DNA of 64,000 bases from Ardenticatenaceae bacterium (GTDB lineage Bacteria > Chloroflexota > Anaerolineae > Promineifilales > Promineifilaceae), in contig JACKBS010000011.1 in assembly GCA_020634435.1 (NCBI GenBank), positions 124,001-188,000 on the forward strand. The letters run 5' to 3'. Each line of letters begins with the position of its first letter. Positions within the stretch are counted from its first letter, which is position 1. The position numbers were made by a program, and so were the translations under genes. The notes under the pieces were generated by a model. It did not search any database. It worked only from the letters and a program-made list of their open reading frames with translations, and was not told the DNA's origin. Positions 15,101 to 22,975 of this stretch are shown here, one piece after another.

Positions 15101-18100
15101 CGCTGGAAATTGAAGCCATCGTTACCGATATTGATGGCGCGGCGGTGGCCGGTACGGCCGTTTCTATCACCGCATCTCGGATGGAATGGAAATACGGCAC
15201 AGGGTATGAATCCGTAGAGACGGTGGAGTGCAACGTCACCACCACCACCGAACCCGCCACCTGCACCTTTGAGACCAACGCGGGTGGGCAGTATGAAATT
15301 ACGGCCGTTGTCACCGATGCGCAGGGCAACCAGAATCAAAGCCAGTTTACCCGCTGGGTCAGCGGCGGCAAGCAGCCAGTGCAGCGCAACGTGACGCAGG
15401 AAACGGTCACCCTCATCCCCGACAAGCAAGAGTACCAGCCCGGCGACGTGGCCGAAATCCTGGTGCAGTCGCCGTTTAGCCCCGCAGAAGGGCTGCTGAC
15501 GCTTAACCACGGCGGTTTCCTCTCCACCGAGCCGTTTACCCTGGTCGATGGCACAGCCACGCTGCAAATCCCCATTACTGAGGACCATATCCCTAGCCTA
15601 TCGGTGCAAGTGGACCTGGCCGGTTCCGCGCCGCGCACCGACGACGCGGGCGAGCCGCTGGACGGTGTGCCGCCGCGCCCGGCCTTTGCCACCGGATCGC
15701 TCAGCCTGAGCGTGCCGCCGTACAGCCGGGAGTTGAATATTGCCATTGCTCCGCAGTCGGATCGCTTGGAGCCGGGCGAAGAAACGGCCGTTTCCCTCAC
15801 CGTCACCGATGCCAATGGCCAGCCTGTGTCCAACGCTGAAGTGACCCTGGTGGTGGTGGATGAAGCGATTCTGGCGCTGACCAACTACCAGCTGAGCAAC
15901 CCGCTCAACGTTTTTTACACCTCACCGTGGAACTGGATCGATAGTCGATACGGCCGTTCCAGCATCGTTCTGGTTAATCCTGAATCGCTGGCTGATGAAG
16001 TAAATGCTGATAGAGCGCAATCTATCGAAGTGACTCGCGTTGTGACCGAAATGGTTGTGGAAGAAGCTGAAATGGCGATGGAGGATAGTGCGAGTGCCGG
16101 TGATATCGATCTGGCCTTTGCCGTACCCGCGGAAGCACCTGCCACGGCCAACGCGGATGACGGTGCCCAGGCGCAGGCACCCATTGACCTGCGCACCAAC
16201 TTTGATCCGCTGGCTGTTTTTGCCCCCACCAGCCAAACCGATGCCTCCGGCACGGCGCAAATCAACTTCACCCTGCCCGACAATCTGACGCGCTACCGCA
16301 TCATGGCGGTGGCCGTGGCTGGCGACAACTTGTTTGGTTCAGCCGAAAGCAACCTGACGGCACGATTGCCCTTGATGGTACGGCCGTCTGCGCCCCGCTT
16401 CCTGAATTATGGCGACCAGTTTGAGCTGCCCATCGTCGTGCAAAACCAGACCGACGAGCCGATGGAAGTGGACGTGGTGCTCAACGTGACCAACCTGACG
16501 CTGACGGCGGGTGCAGGCCAGCGCGTGCTGGTGCCCGCCAACGACCGCGTCGAAGTGCGCTTCCCGGCCACTACCAACAGTGCGGGCACGGCTCGCTTCC
16601 AGGTAGCTGTTGTCTCTGGTGCGTATGCCGACGCCGCCAGCGGTGAACTGCCCGTCTACACCCCCGCCACCACCGAAGCGTTTGCTACCTACGGCACGCT
16701 GGACGAAGGTGCGGTGGCTCAGCCGTTTGTGATGCCCGATGGCGTCATTCAGGGCTACGGTGGGCTGGAAATCAACACCTCCTCCACGGCGCTGCAAGCG
16801 CTGACGGATGCGGTGATCTACCTCACTGAACATCGCTACGATTCGTCTGATGAGTATGCTTCACGCATCCTCACCATCGCCGCCCTGCGCGATGTGCTGA
16901 CCGCCTTTGATGCCGAAGGGCTGCCTGCCCCCGGTGAAATGGAGATGGCCGTCGTGCGCGACATCGAAGCGCTGCAAGGGCTGCAAAACCCGGACGGTGG
17001 CTTCCCGGTTTGGGAGCGCAACCGGGATTCATACCCGTTCCACACGGTGCATGTGGCCCATGCCCTGGTGGTAGCCAGCCGAAAAGGATTTGCCGTCCCG
17101 GCCCAAATGCAGGCCAACGTGCAAAGCTACCTGCAAAATATCGAAAACTACTACCCGTACTGGTATGGCCAGCGGGTGCGCTGGGCGCTGAGCTCCTACG
17201 CGCTCTATGTGCGCCATCTGGCGGGCGACAGCGACTTTGCCAAAGCGCGTGCCCTGCTGGATGAAGCGGGCATCGAAAATATGCCGATGGAATCGCTGGC
17301 CTGGCTGTGGGACATCCTGGCTGATGATCCGGCCTCGGCCGAAGATGTGGCGGCAATTCGCCAGTTCATCAACAACCGGGCGGTGGAAACGGCCGATGCG
17401 GCCAACTTCACCACGTCCTACGGCGACGACGCTTACCTGATGCTGCATTCCAATCGCCGCACCGATGGCGTGATCCTGCAAACGCTGATTAACCAGGAAC
17501 CGCAAAGTGACTTGATTCCCAAAGTGGTCAACGGTTTGCTGGCCCATCGCACCCAGGGGCATTGGGGCAGCAGCCAGGACAACGTGTTCATCCTGCTGGC
17601 GCTGGATAGCTACTTCAACACCTTTGAAGCGCAAACGCCAGACTTTGTAGCGCAGCTGTGGTTGGGGAATACCTATGCCGGGGCGCAAGAGTTTGTTGGG
17701 CGCAGCACGGATCGCTACCTGACGGAAATCCCAATGAGCTACCTGGCGGACGAAGAGGTGGGGGATGTGATTGTGAGTGTGGACGGAGACGGCCGTCTCT
17801 ATTACCGCCTTTCCCTTAACTACGCCCCATCAGACCTGACGCTTGATGCGCTAAACCGTGGTTTTGTGGTGCAGCGCACCTACGAAGGCGTGGATGATCC
17901 TGAGGATGTCTACCAGGATGCCGATGGCGTCTGGCATATCAAGCTGGGGGCGCGGGTGCGCGTGCGGCTGACGTTGGTGGCCGACAACCGGCGCTACAAC
18001 GTGGCTCTTGTCGATCCGCTGCCTGCTGGACTGGAACCCATCAATCCAGAACTGGCCGTTTCGCAAAGCGTGCCGGAGGACCCGGATGCGCTAAATGGCA

Positions 18101-18324
18101 GCCTGCCCTGGTGGTGGTGGTGGCAGTGGTATGACCATCAAAACATGCGCGATGAGCGGGTAGAAGCGTTTAGTTCGCTGTTGTGGGAAGGCGTGTACAC
18201 CTATGACTATGTAGCTCGCGTCACCACGCCCGGTACGTTTGTCGCCCCGCCGACCAAGGCGGAGGAGATGTATTCTCCAGACGTGTTTGGCCGCAGCAGC
18301 AGCGACATTGTGATTGTAGAGTAA
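12121..18324 (+). CDS. Bacterial alpha-2-macroglobulin-like protein, thioester-less (2067 aa)
   Basis: The start is ATG 12121, preceded by ACGGGAAAAGT. A cytoplasmic basic stub is followed by one membrane anchor (residues ~19-36, IFGGVAALLIVLATGVGIWYF), then a very large extracytoplasmic region. Ig-like MG domains run through residues ~160-1300, with the family block YRPGEEVHVKGWLRR at ~721. The A2M core is at ~1360-1450 (LPDNLTRYRIMAVAV, RLPLMVRPSAPRFLNYGD). An alpha/alpha thiol-ester-type domain follows at ~1560-1850 and a terminal domain with LVDPLPAGLEPINPEL. At the thioester position the usual C-L-E-Q is S-S-D-E (residues ~1575-1578), so no thioester can form. Such proteins trap or sense attacking proteases at the envelope. 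The frequent partner PBP1c is not adjacent. Confidence 0.92.
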   Translation: MSQTTGSGNKKQRRLIFGGVAALLIVLATGVGIWYFQFKDRAPNGDGFTTPTLRTDTAVTNTAVGLESAAFGGANSTTASLLISLSEGQASPDEFQSNPLVTGEPLSDAEIAQILARLPELTGEPTDEQDFNLPDEILPPPRPGTTIDQTFPPPPTEAEPPVVVDGPLEVLRYTPEGEIGLAPFLNVTFNQPMVPLTDLTSLTEAEVPVNLTPDIPGTWQWISTQTLRFEADADAVDRLPMATDFVAEIPAGTTSATGNQLAETVRWTFSTPPVQMVNSYPNSYEPQPLEPIIFVRFDQLIDQNAVLSVIRLTADGDTQAIRLATAAEIAADERVSRMAESAREGYWLALRPEQPLPADASIDVTIGPNLPSAEGPRLNPNTQSFNFYTYPPLRLERDTCGWSNGDCPPLTPFHLEFNNPLDPEAFSETMIRIEPELPGATVQLSYNSLTIQGLTRGRTTYEVTIDAGLTDIFGQTLGEDEDVRFRVDSATPFVSGPQENFITADPSTSDPSLTLYVMNYDELRVKLYAVTPEDWPAYLRYLRDFDQMNEDDDFPTPPGELVVDETMPVDSVEDVLTETAVSLTPALDGTTGHVIAVIQPPTLSRDFWQRRHQIIKTWVQVTQIGVDAFADQSQLVVWTTDLADGAPLNGVTLTTNNGQTQQANGDGLATFELSGSGILYLLANQGDDTAILPASTSYWDEYGWQSRGRSDELRWYTFDDRAMYRPGEEVHVKGWLRRVTTDSTVMLLGDQVNTVSYNAYDSQGNEMASGTAVVNAFGGFDLTFTVPENSNLGYAYIQLQASGSLPGIDGVYASQDFQVQEFRRPEFEVSARQESVGPYTVGDSATVAVTASYYSGGPLPNADTTWYVTSTPTYYSPPGWPEFTFGTWTPWWYFDYGYSFDDGFGYAYVGYDFTGGAGQEVQTFSGVTDAGGEHFLQIDFEALEGNRPFTVSAEATVMDVNRQAWSANTSLLVHPADLYVGLRSDSTFVQQGEPLEIEAIVTDIDGAAVAGTAVSITASRMEWKYGTGYESVETVECNVTTTTEPATCTFETNAGGQYEITAVVTDAQGNQNQSQFTRWVSGGKQPVQRNVTQETVTLIPDKQEYQPGDVAEILVQSPFSPAEGLLTLNHGGFLSTEPFTLVDGTATLQIPITEDHIPSLSVQVDLAGSAPRTDDAGEPLDGVPPRPAFATGSLSLSVPPYSRELNIAIAPQSDRLEPGEETAVSLTVTDANGQPVSNAEVTLVVVDEAILALTNYQLSNPLNVFYTSPWNWIDSRYGRSSIVLVNPESLADEVNADRAQSIEVTRVVTEMVVEEAEMAMEDSASAGDIDLAFAVPAEAPATANADDGAQAQAPIDLRTNFDPLAVFAPTSQTDASGTAQINFTLPDNLTRYRIMAVAVAGDNLFGSAESNLTARLPLMVRPSAPRFLNYGDQFELPIVVQNQTDEPMEVDVVLNVTNLTLTAGAGQRVLVPANDRVEVRFPATTNSAGTARFQVAVVSGAYADAASGELPVYTPATTEAFATYGTLDEGAVAQPFVMPDGVIQGYGGLEINTSSTALQALTDAVIYLTEHRYDSSDEYASRILTIAALRDVLTAFDAEGLPAPGEMEMAVVRDIEALQGLQNPDGGFPVWERNRDSYPFHTVHVAHALVVASRKGFAVPAQMQANVQSYLQNIENYYPYWYGQRVRWALSSYALYVRHLAGDSDFAKARALLDEAGIENMPMESLAWLWDILADDPASAEDVAAIRQFINNRAVETADAANFTTSYGDDAYLMLHSNRRTDGVILQTLINQEPQSDLIPKVVNGLLAHRTQGHWGSSQDNVFILLALDSYFNTFEAQTPDFVAQLWLGNTYAGAQEFVGRSTDRYLTEIPMSYLADEEVGDVIVSVDGDGRLYYRLSLNYAPSDLTLDALNRGFVVQRTYEGVDDPEDVYQDADGVWHIKLGARVRVRLTLVADNRRYNVALVDPLPAGLEPINPELAVSQSVPEDPDALNGSLPWWWWWQWYDHQNMRDERVEAFSSLLWEGVYTYDYVARVTTPGTFVAPPTKAEEMYSPDVFGRSSSDIVIVE

Positions 18325-18359
18325 TTTTTACCCTCACCCCGTCCCTCTCCCTACTAGGG

Positions 18360-19562
18360 CTGAGGGGAGGACACCTTTTCAGGTAACTCTAGGGTCGGGT
18401 AGAAATTGTAAATTGATAAAATGGTTATGTCTCAGCACAAATTCAAAGAAGAATTGAATCCCCTCTTTGAACAGGCTCCAATGGCGACGTTTGCAGCCAT
18501 CTTCATGGCGTTGCATAGGTTGGGTGCGTCCTTGGGCTGCCGCAACACTGCCCAAAGCAAGCGACCAAGCATAGGCAACCACCAGCAAAACAAGCAGACG
18601 ACCCATGTGGTCGGGATGCGTGATGCGACTGTCGGCCCACTGCCAGCCACCGCTTTTCAGGTCACGGAAGCTTTGTTCTTGCCAGTTTCGGTTTGCATAC
18701 TCGAATCCAGTCAGCGTCGTGTCGTTGGTCACCAGGGCCCACGGTTGGTCATAGCCAGCGCTCCAAATAGCATGGGCCGTTGCTGGCAACCGACCCCGCT
18801 GCTTGAATACAAGCCCAGCGGCCGACCACTGTTCCCCAGCTTGCACCATGTGGGCAATGGCCAAATCGCCTTCATCGGTACATACCTTTGTCATGCTGGT
18901 CACGCGGAACAGATAGTACCATCCCAGGTTAGCCACAGCCTGACACAAATCGGGCGAGGTTCCAATGCCCCGGTCGGCCAGCACAACCACCTCTCTGTTT
19001 GTAGCGATACCCTTCTGGACCGCTTGCAACAAGGTTGTGATTATGCCTACTTGCCCCTCGGCTGGATACTGCTCATGATTGTTGGCCAGGTAACTGCGCC
19101 ATGCCAAGGGGATACACCGACCTTCCCAAGCGACGCCCACAACCATGACTGCCAGACGGTCTTGCAACTTCGTTTCATCGACCAGCAGATAAAGCTTCCC
19201 CAGCGGCAATTGACTAACAATCCAGGCAGTCCATTGCGCGAAGAAGGCGTGCAGCGGAAACAGCGCATTGTCCAGAAAACGCCGCAAGCGTCGGGCGCAG
19301 CTCTCAATTTTCTCACCTGTCGCTACCTGGCGGGCAATCTGCTGCTGTTGGCAACTTTCTGCACGCATGATGCCGATAGTAAACAAGCCGACATTTTCAA
19401 CTTGCCAGCTATTGAGACAAGGCAAATGGGTGGCGATTGTTTGAATCCATTGATAAAGTACGGGATAGCTCATCTTGAACTCCTTCTGACGTTTTGGAAG
19501 ACATCAGAATTGTCCTTGATGAGCTATTCTTTTTCCAACTCCCAAACATGTCCTCCCCTCAG
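18360..19562 (-). mobile_element. IS4-family insertion sequence, copy A (1203 bp)
   Basis: The element is bounded by CTGAGGGGAGGACA and its inverse TGTCCTCCCCTCAG and carries one transposase on the minus strand. It sits in a CCCTCTCCCT...AGGGAGAGGG palindromic spacer. The flanks CCCTACTAGGG and CCCTCAAAGGG are similar but not identical, so a clean target duplication is not proven. Copy B lies 43 bases away in the same orientation and is slightly diverged. Neither copy contains ACGGCCGT. Confidence 0.88.
18379..19473 (-). CDS. IS4-family transposase (YREK motif), copy A
   Basis: This 364-residue DDE transposase shows the catalytic positions as LVDET (first D), VVLADRGIG (second D) and YANRNWQEQSFRDLK, which fits the IS4 signature Y-x2-R-x3-E-x6-K exactly. 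A helical N-terminus and an insertion domain between the second D and the E are usual for this family. The frame is intact, with a start four bases after a GGAGT motif. It differs from copy B at roughly a dozen residues, so the two copies are not the product of a very recent duplication. Confidence 0.92.
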   Translation of the reverse strand: MSYPVLYQWIQTIATHLPCLNSWQVENVGLFTIGIMRAESCQQQQIARQVATGEKIESCARRLRRFLDNALFPLHAFFAQWTAWIVSQLPLGKLYLLVDETKLQDRLAVMVVGVAWEGRCIPLAWRSYLANNHEQYPAEGQVGIITTLLQAVQKGIATNREVVVLADRGIGTSPDLCQAVANLGWYYLFRVTSMTKVCTDEGDLAIAHMVQAGEQWSAAGLVFKQRGRLPATAHAIWSAGYDQPWALVTNDTTLTGFEYANRNWQEQSFRDLKSGGWQWADSRITHPDHMGRLLVLLVVAYAWSLALGSVAAAQGRTQPMQRHEDGCKRRHWSLFKEGIQFFFEFVLRHNHFINLQFLPDPRVT

Positions 19563-19605
19563 CCCTCAAAGGGAGAGGGTGTCAGAATCCCTCCCCCTGT
19601 CAGGG

Positions 19606-20807
19606 CTGAGGGGAGGACACCTTTCAGGTAATTCTAGGGTCGGGTAGAAATTGTAAATTGATAAAATGGTTATGTCTCAGCACAAATTCAAAGAAGAATT
19701 GAATCCCCTCTTTGAACAGGCTCCAATGGCGACGTTTGGTGCCATCTTCATGGCGTTGCATAGGTTGCGTACGCTCCTGGGCCGCCGCAACACTGCCCAA
19801 AGCAAGCGACCAAGCATAGGCAACCACCAGCAAAACAAGCAGACGACCCATGTGGTCTGGATGACTGATACGACTGTCGGACCACTGCCAGCCACCACTT
19901 TTCAGGTCGCGAAAGCTTTGTTCCTGCCAATTTCGGTTCGCATACTCGAAACCAGTCAGCGTGGTGTCGTTGGTTACCAGCGCCCACGGCTGGTCATAGC
20001 CAGCACGCCAAATAGCATGGGCCGTTGCGGGCAACCGACCTCGCTGCTTGAAGACAAGCCCAGCAACCGACCACTGTTCACCAGCTTGCACCATGTGGGC
20101 AATGGCCAAATCGCCTTCATCGGTACATACCTTTGTCATGCTGGTCACGCGGAACAGATAGTACCATCCCAGGTTAGCCACAGCCTGACACAAATCAGGC
20201 GAGGTTCCAATGCCCCGGTCGGCCAGCACGACCACCTCTCTGTTTGTGGCGATACCCTTCTGGACCGCTTGCAACAAGGTTGTGATCAGGCCCACTTGCC
20301 CCTCGGCTGGATATTGCTCATGATTGTTAGCCAGGTAACAACGCCACGCCAAGGGAATACACCGACCCTCCCAAGCGACGCCCACAACCATGACTGCCAG
20401 GCGGTCTTGCAGCTTCGTTTCATCGACCAGCAGGTAGAGCTTCCCAGGCGGCAACTGACTGACAATCCAGGCGGTCCATTGCGCGAAAAAGGCGGGCAGC
20501 GGAAACAGTGCATTGTCCAGAAAACGTCGCAAGCGTCGGGCGCAACTCTCAATTTTCTCGCCTGTCGCTACCTGGCGGGCAATCTGCTGCTGTTGGCAAC
20601 TTTCTGCACGCATGATGCCGATAGTAAACAAGCCGACATTTTCAACTTGCCAGCTATTGAGACAAGGCAAATGGCTGGCAATTGTTTGAATCCATTGATA
20701 AAGTACGGGATAGCTCATTTTGGACTCCTTCTGACGTTTTAGAAGACATCAGAATTGTCCTCGATGAGCTATTCTTTTTCCAACTCCCAAACATGTCCTC
20801 CCCTCAG
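19606..20807 (-). mobile_element. IS4-family insertion sequence, copy B (1202 bp) with 10-bp target duplication
   Basis: Ends CTGAGGGGAGGACA / TGTCCTCCCCTCAG are flanked by a perfect direct repeat CCTGTCAGGG (19596-19605 and 20808-20817). Ten-base duplications are typical of IS4. The target is a palindromic spacer sequence (CCTGTCAGGGGGAGGG...), so this IS appears to choose REP-like DNA. It is in tandem, same orientation, with copy A; no cargo lies between them. Confidence 0.93.
19624..20718 (-). CDS. IS4-family transposase (YREK motif), copy B
   Basis: This intact 364-residue transposase is homologous over its full length to copy A, with the same catalytic motifs (LVDET, VVLADRGIG, YANRNWQEQSFRDLK). 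It differs by scattered substitutions such as RCYLANNHEQYP for RSYLANNHEQYP. The long plus-strand frame opposite it is a codon-bias shadow. Confidence 0.92.
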   Translation of the reverse strand: MSYPVLYQWIQTIASHLPCLNSWQVENVGLFTIGIMRAESCQQQQIARQVATGEKIESCARRLRRFLDNALFPLPAFFAQWTAWIVSQLPPGKLYLLVDETKLQDRLAVMVVGVAWEGRCIPLAWRCYLANNHEQYPAEGQVGLITTLLQAVQKGIATNREVVVLADRGIGTSPDLCQAVANLGWYYLFRVTSMTKVCTDEGDLAIAHMVQAGEQWSVAGLVFKQRGRLPATAHAIWRAGYDQPWALVTNDTTLTGFEYANRNWQEQSFRDLKSGGWQWSDSRISHPDHMGRLLVLLVVAYAWSLALGSVAAAQERTQPMQRHEDGTKRRHWSLFKEGIQFFFEFVLRHNHFINLQFLPDPRIT

Positions 20808-20840
20808 CCTGTCAGGGGGAGGGCTAGGGTGGGGGTGTTT

Positions 20841-21278
20841 TTAATTGCGGACGGTTTTCTGTAAACCGGTAATAAGCGCATCAATTTCGTCGGTGGTGAG
20901 CCGGGCTTCTGGATGGGTGGGCAGGAAAACGGCCGGGGGCATGCTGCCGCGCTGCAATACTTCCCACATTTCCTCTAGCTCACGGGGTTTGCCACCCTGA
21001 TCCCATTCGGAAAAGTTCAGAATTTGCCGCCCTTCGTCGGTGTCGTGCTGGACCAGCCAGGAGATGGGGGCCACATTGCTGTACCACGGCCAGACCGTTT
21101 CGTTGCTGTGGCAGTCGAAGCAGGCACGCTCGGCCAGGGCGCGGGTCTCTGGGCTGTCCCAGTTTGGCTCGCTTTGCACGGGGGGATTGGTGTGGTTACG
21201 GCCGTATGGCACCAGCTGAATCACAACAAATCCAGCCACGACGATAATCACCGCCCATTTTACAATTTTCTTTATCAT
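20841..21278 (-). CDS. Haem-binding domain protein (membrane-anchored, 145 aa)
   Basis: One N-terminal membrane helix (VKWAVIIVVAGFVVIQLVPYG) is followed by a small domain with a single CxxCH haem site (RACFDCHSNETVWPWYSNVAP) and LNFSEWDQGGKPRELEEMWEV and MPPAVFLPTHPEARLTTDE. This is the Haem_bd (PF14376) layout, where SNET.WPWYSN.AP..WLV.HD is diagnostic and the MPP methionine is a likely distal ligand. It probably carries c-type haem on the outer face of the membrane and may act in electron transfer. Its upstream region (21279-21469) is shared with the divergent prepilin peptidase gene. Confidence 0.88.
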   Translation of the reverse strand: MIKKIVKWAVIIVVAGFVVIQLVPYGRNHTNPPVQSEPNWDSPETRALAERACFDCHSNETVWPWYSNVAPISWLVQHDTDEGRQILNFSEWDQGGKPRELEEMWEVLQRGSMPPAVFLPTHPEARLTTDEIDALITGLQKTVRN

Positions 21279-21469
21279 TGAATTTCACTGCTCCTTTCTA
21301 GGCTCGTTCGTGAAATATGCCACGAATGTCTGTGAAGGATAGCACAAGCCGAGTTAAGATTGGCCTAAATGGCCTTAAATTTTGCTTAAATCTGCGGGCC
21401 TGACGGCAAAACGGTGCCGAGTGCAAATTTCATTCCCAATTCCCACTGTTCACCGCTATAATCTTCTCC

Positions 21470-22153
21470 ATGCTGAACCTCATCTTTTTTGTCATTGGCC
21501 TCATTGCGGCCGTTATCATCAACACGTTGGCCGACTATTTGCCGTCGTCTCACACGCCGCTGTGGCCGCAGTGGCAAAATTGGGGCTGGTCAAAACGCAA
21601 ACGGCCGTTACTCGTGTTCATCTTTACCCCATTGGTCTTGGGCAGCTTACCCTTCTTTTTGGACAGCGTGGTGAATACGGCCGTTAACAGCTTTCACATC
21701 GCCGTCCTTATCCTCATCATTGTGACCGACCTGGAGCACCGACTGATTTTTGACGCGGTGACCTTGCCCGCAACGGCCGTTGCTCTGCTCACCAGCCTGT
21801 TGGTCACCCCGGACGAAAACAACATTCGCCTGGCGGTGATTGGCGCGATTGCCGGGTATGCCATCTTCTTTTTGCTCTATTGGGTGGCCCAGCTCATCTA
21901 CGGCCCCGGTCGTGGCGCACTGGGCGCAGGTGACGTGAAGCTGGCCATGCTCATGGGGGCCATGTTGGGCTTCCACCGCATCTTTTTTGCCCTGATCCTG
22001 GGCGTTTTTCTGGGCGGCATCTTTTCCTTGCTGTTGCTGCTCAGCCGCCGGGTCACTCGCGACACGGCCCTGCCGTACGGCCAATACCTGGCCCTGGGCG
22101 GCATCGTCATGCTCATCTGGGGCGCGCAGTACGTCCAGCAATTTTTAGACTGA
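21470..22153 (+). CDS. Prepilin peptidase, A24 family (type IV leader peptidase)
   Basis: This 227-residue integral membrane protein has six to seven hydrophobic segments. The two aspartates of the GxGD-type aspartic protease family are visible in IIVTDLEHRLI and RGALGAGDVKLAM. The N-terminal zinc/methyltransferase domain of classical PilD is absent; the first ~40 residues give only one helix and a short basic loop, so this is a short, peptidase-only form. It would cleave type IV pilin-like leader peptides at the membrane. No pilin gene is in the window. Confidence 0.88.
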   Translation: MLNLIFFVIGLIAAVIINTLADYLPSSHTPLWPQWQNWGWSKRKRPLLVFIFTPLVLGSLPFFLDSVVNTAVNSFHIAVLILIIVTDLEHRLIFDAVTLPATAVALLTSLLVTPDENNIRLAVIGAIAGYAIFFLLYWVAQLIYGPGRGALGAGDVKLAMLMGAMLGFHRIFFALILGVFLGGIFSLLLLLSRRVTRDTALPYGQYLALGGIVMLIWGAQYVQQFLD

Positions 22154-22156
22154 ATT

Positions 22157-22217
22157 GAGCCACAGAGAACACAGAGAATCCGGGAAAAATTCTGTATCCT
22201 CTGCGTCCTTTGCGGTA
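22157..22217. repeat. Heptamer-type inverted repeat (CACAGAG family)
   Basis: The spacer reads CCACAGAGAACACAGAGAAT on one side and TTCTGTATCCTCTGCGTCCT on the other, giving an imperfect stem. The same word set returns at 22904-22964. It lies between the prepilin peptidase and aldolase-like genes. Confidence 0.6.
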
Positions 22218-22228
22218 AAAGATAAACT

Positions 22229-22897
22229 ATGGAAGTGACAGTTATCCAGAAACTCAAAGAAGCGGGCATTGTGGTGGCCCTGCCGGGCGATTTGCCCTTG
22301 TCCTCCATTTTGCCCATTGCCGATGCCCTGCTGGCCTCGCCGATTTTGGCGGTGGACGTGGCCTTTGGTAGCGACGAGCTGCCTCAGCTGCTGCACGATT
22401 TGCGCCAGCGGGCCGGGGATAAGCTGCTGATTGGCGTGAGTGGGGTGGAAACGGCCGTTCAGCTTCACTCCCTTCAGCACAGCCCCATCGACTACATTTC
22501 CTCTTCGCGGCTGGATGATGTGCTGCTGGCAGGCTGCCGCAAACGCAGTCTGGCCTATCTGCCCGGCGTCATTAGCGTTTGGGCGGCTCAGGCGGCGCAA
22601 GAGAAAGGGTGCGTTAGCATTCGCCTGCGCACGGGTGGTCCTGCCGGGGCCGACTATGTTCGCACTTTGGGCGAGGTGCAGCCCGATTTGGGCATCATCG
22701 TGGAAACAGAGCTGCATCCCGAAGATGTACCCGGCTACCGGCAGGCGGGCGCGGCGGCTTTGGTGGTGGGCGCACCGCTTTTCAGCGGTCCTACGCAAAC
22801 GATGGCCGATCTGATCACCCAGGCGCGCCGCTTTACCCAGGCGTGGCAAAACAGCAGCAGCTGGCACGAAAAACGGTCTTTGAACGGCCGTCACTAA
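22229..22897 (+). CDS. KDPG/KHG aldolase-like TIM-barrel protein with altered catalytic residues
   Basis: This 222-residue protein follows the Eda fold: repeating beta/alpha units, LPGVISVWAAQAAQEKG matching IPGISTVSE..., and a phosphate-site-like end GAAALVVGAPLFSG. The Schiff-base lysine segment of Eda (EFKFFPA) is here SIRLRTG, so lysine is arginine. The catalytic glutamate region (LEVTLR) reads AVDVAFGS, with Asp for Glu. I therefore infer a homologue that does not work by the normal class I aldolase mechanism. The last ~15 residues extend past the family end. It is not in a sugar-acid operon; the neighbours are a prepilin peptidase and a GNAT protein. Confidence 0.7.
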   Translation: MEVTVIQKLKEAGIVVALPGDLPLSSILPIADALLASPILAVDVAFGSDELPQLLHDLRQRAGDKLLIGVSGVETAVQLHSLQHSPIDYISSSRLDDVLLAGCRKRSLAYLPGVISVWAAQAAQEKGCVSIRLRTGGPAGADYVRTLGEVQPDLGIIVETELHPEDVPGYRQAGAAALVVGAPLFSGPTQTMADLITQARRFTQAWQNSSSWHEKRSLNGRH

Positions 22898-22903
22898 AAA
22901 ATT

Positions 22904-22964
22904 GCCACAGTGCCCACAGAGAGCAGAGAGTTTTATCTCTTTTCTGCTCTGTGCCCTCTGTGGC
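22904..22964. repeat. Long inverted repeat (CACAGAG family)
   Basis: GCCACAGTGCCCACAGAGAG at the left end pairs with CTCTGTGCCCTCTGTGGC at the right end across a central ATCTC/GAGAG region. The element fills almost the whole spacer between two plus-strand genes and could act as a hairpin in the transcript. Confidence 0.7.
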
Positions 22965-22975
22965 CAAAAATCTTA

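Noticed and set aside
12481..17688. Several long minus-strand frames opposite the alpha-2-macroglobulin gene
   Set aside because: Sequences are Arg/Gly/His-rich without any domain, and they follow from the high GC codon usage of the sense gene.
18421..20742. Long plus-strand frames (408 and 358 codons) opposite the IS4 transposases
   Set aside because: They are antisense shadows in both copies; the minus-strand frames carry the YREK/DDE motifs and fit the IS ends.
18360..20807. IS4 pair considered a composite transposon
   Set aside because: Only 43 bases lie between the copies, copy B has its own target duplication, and there is no cargo.
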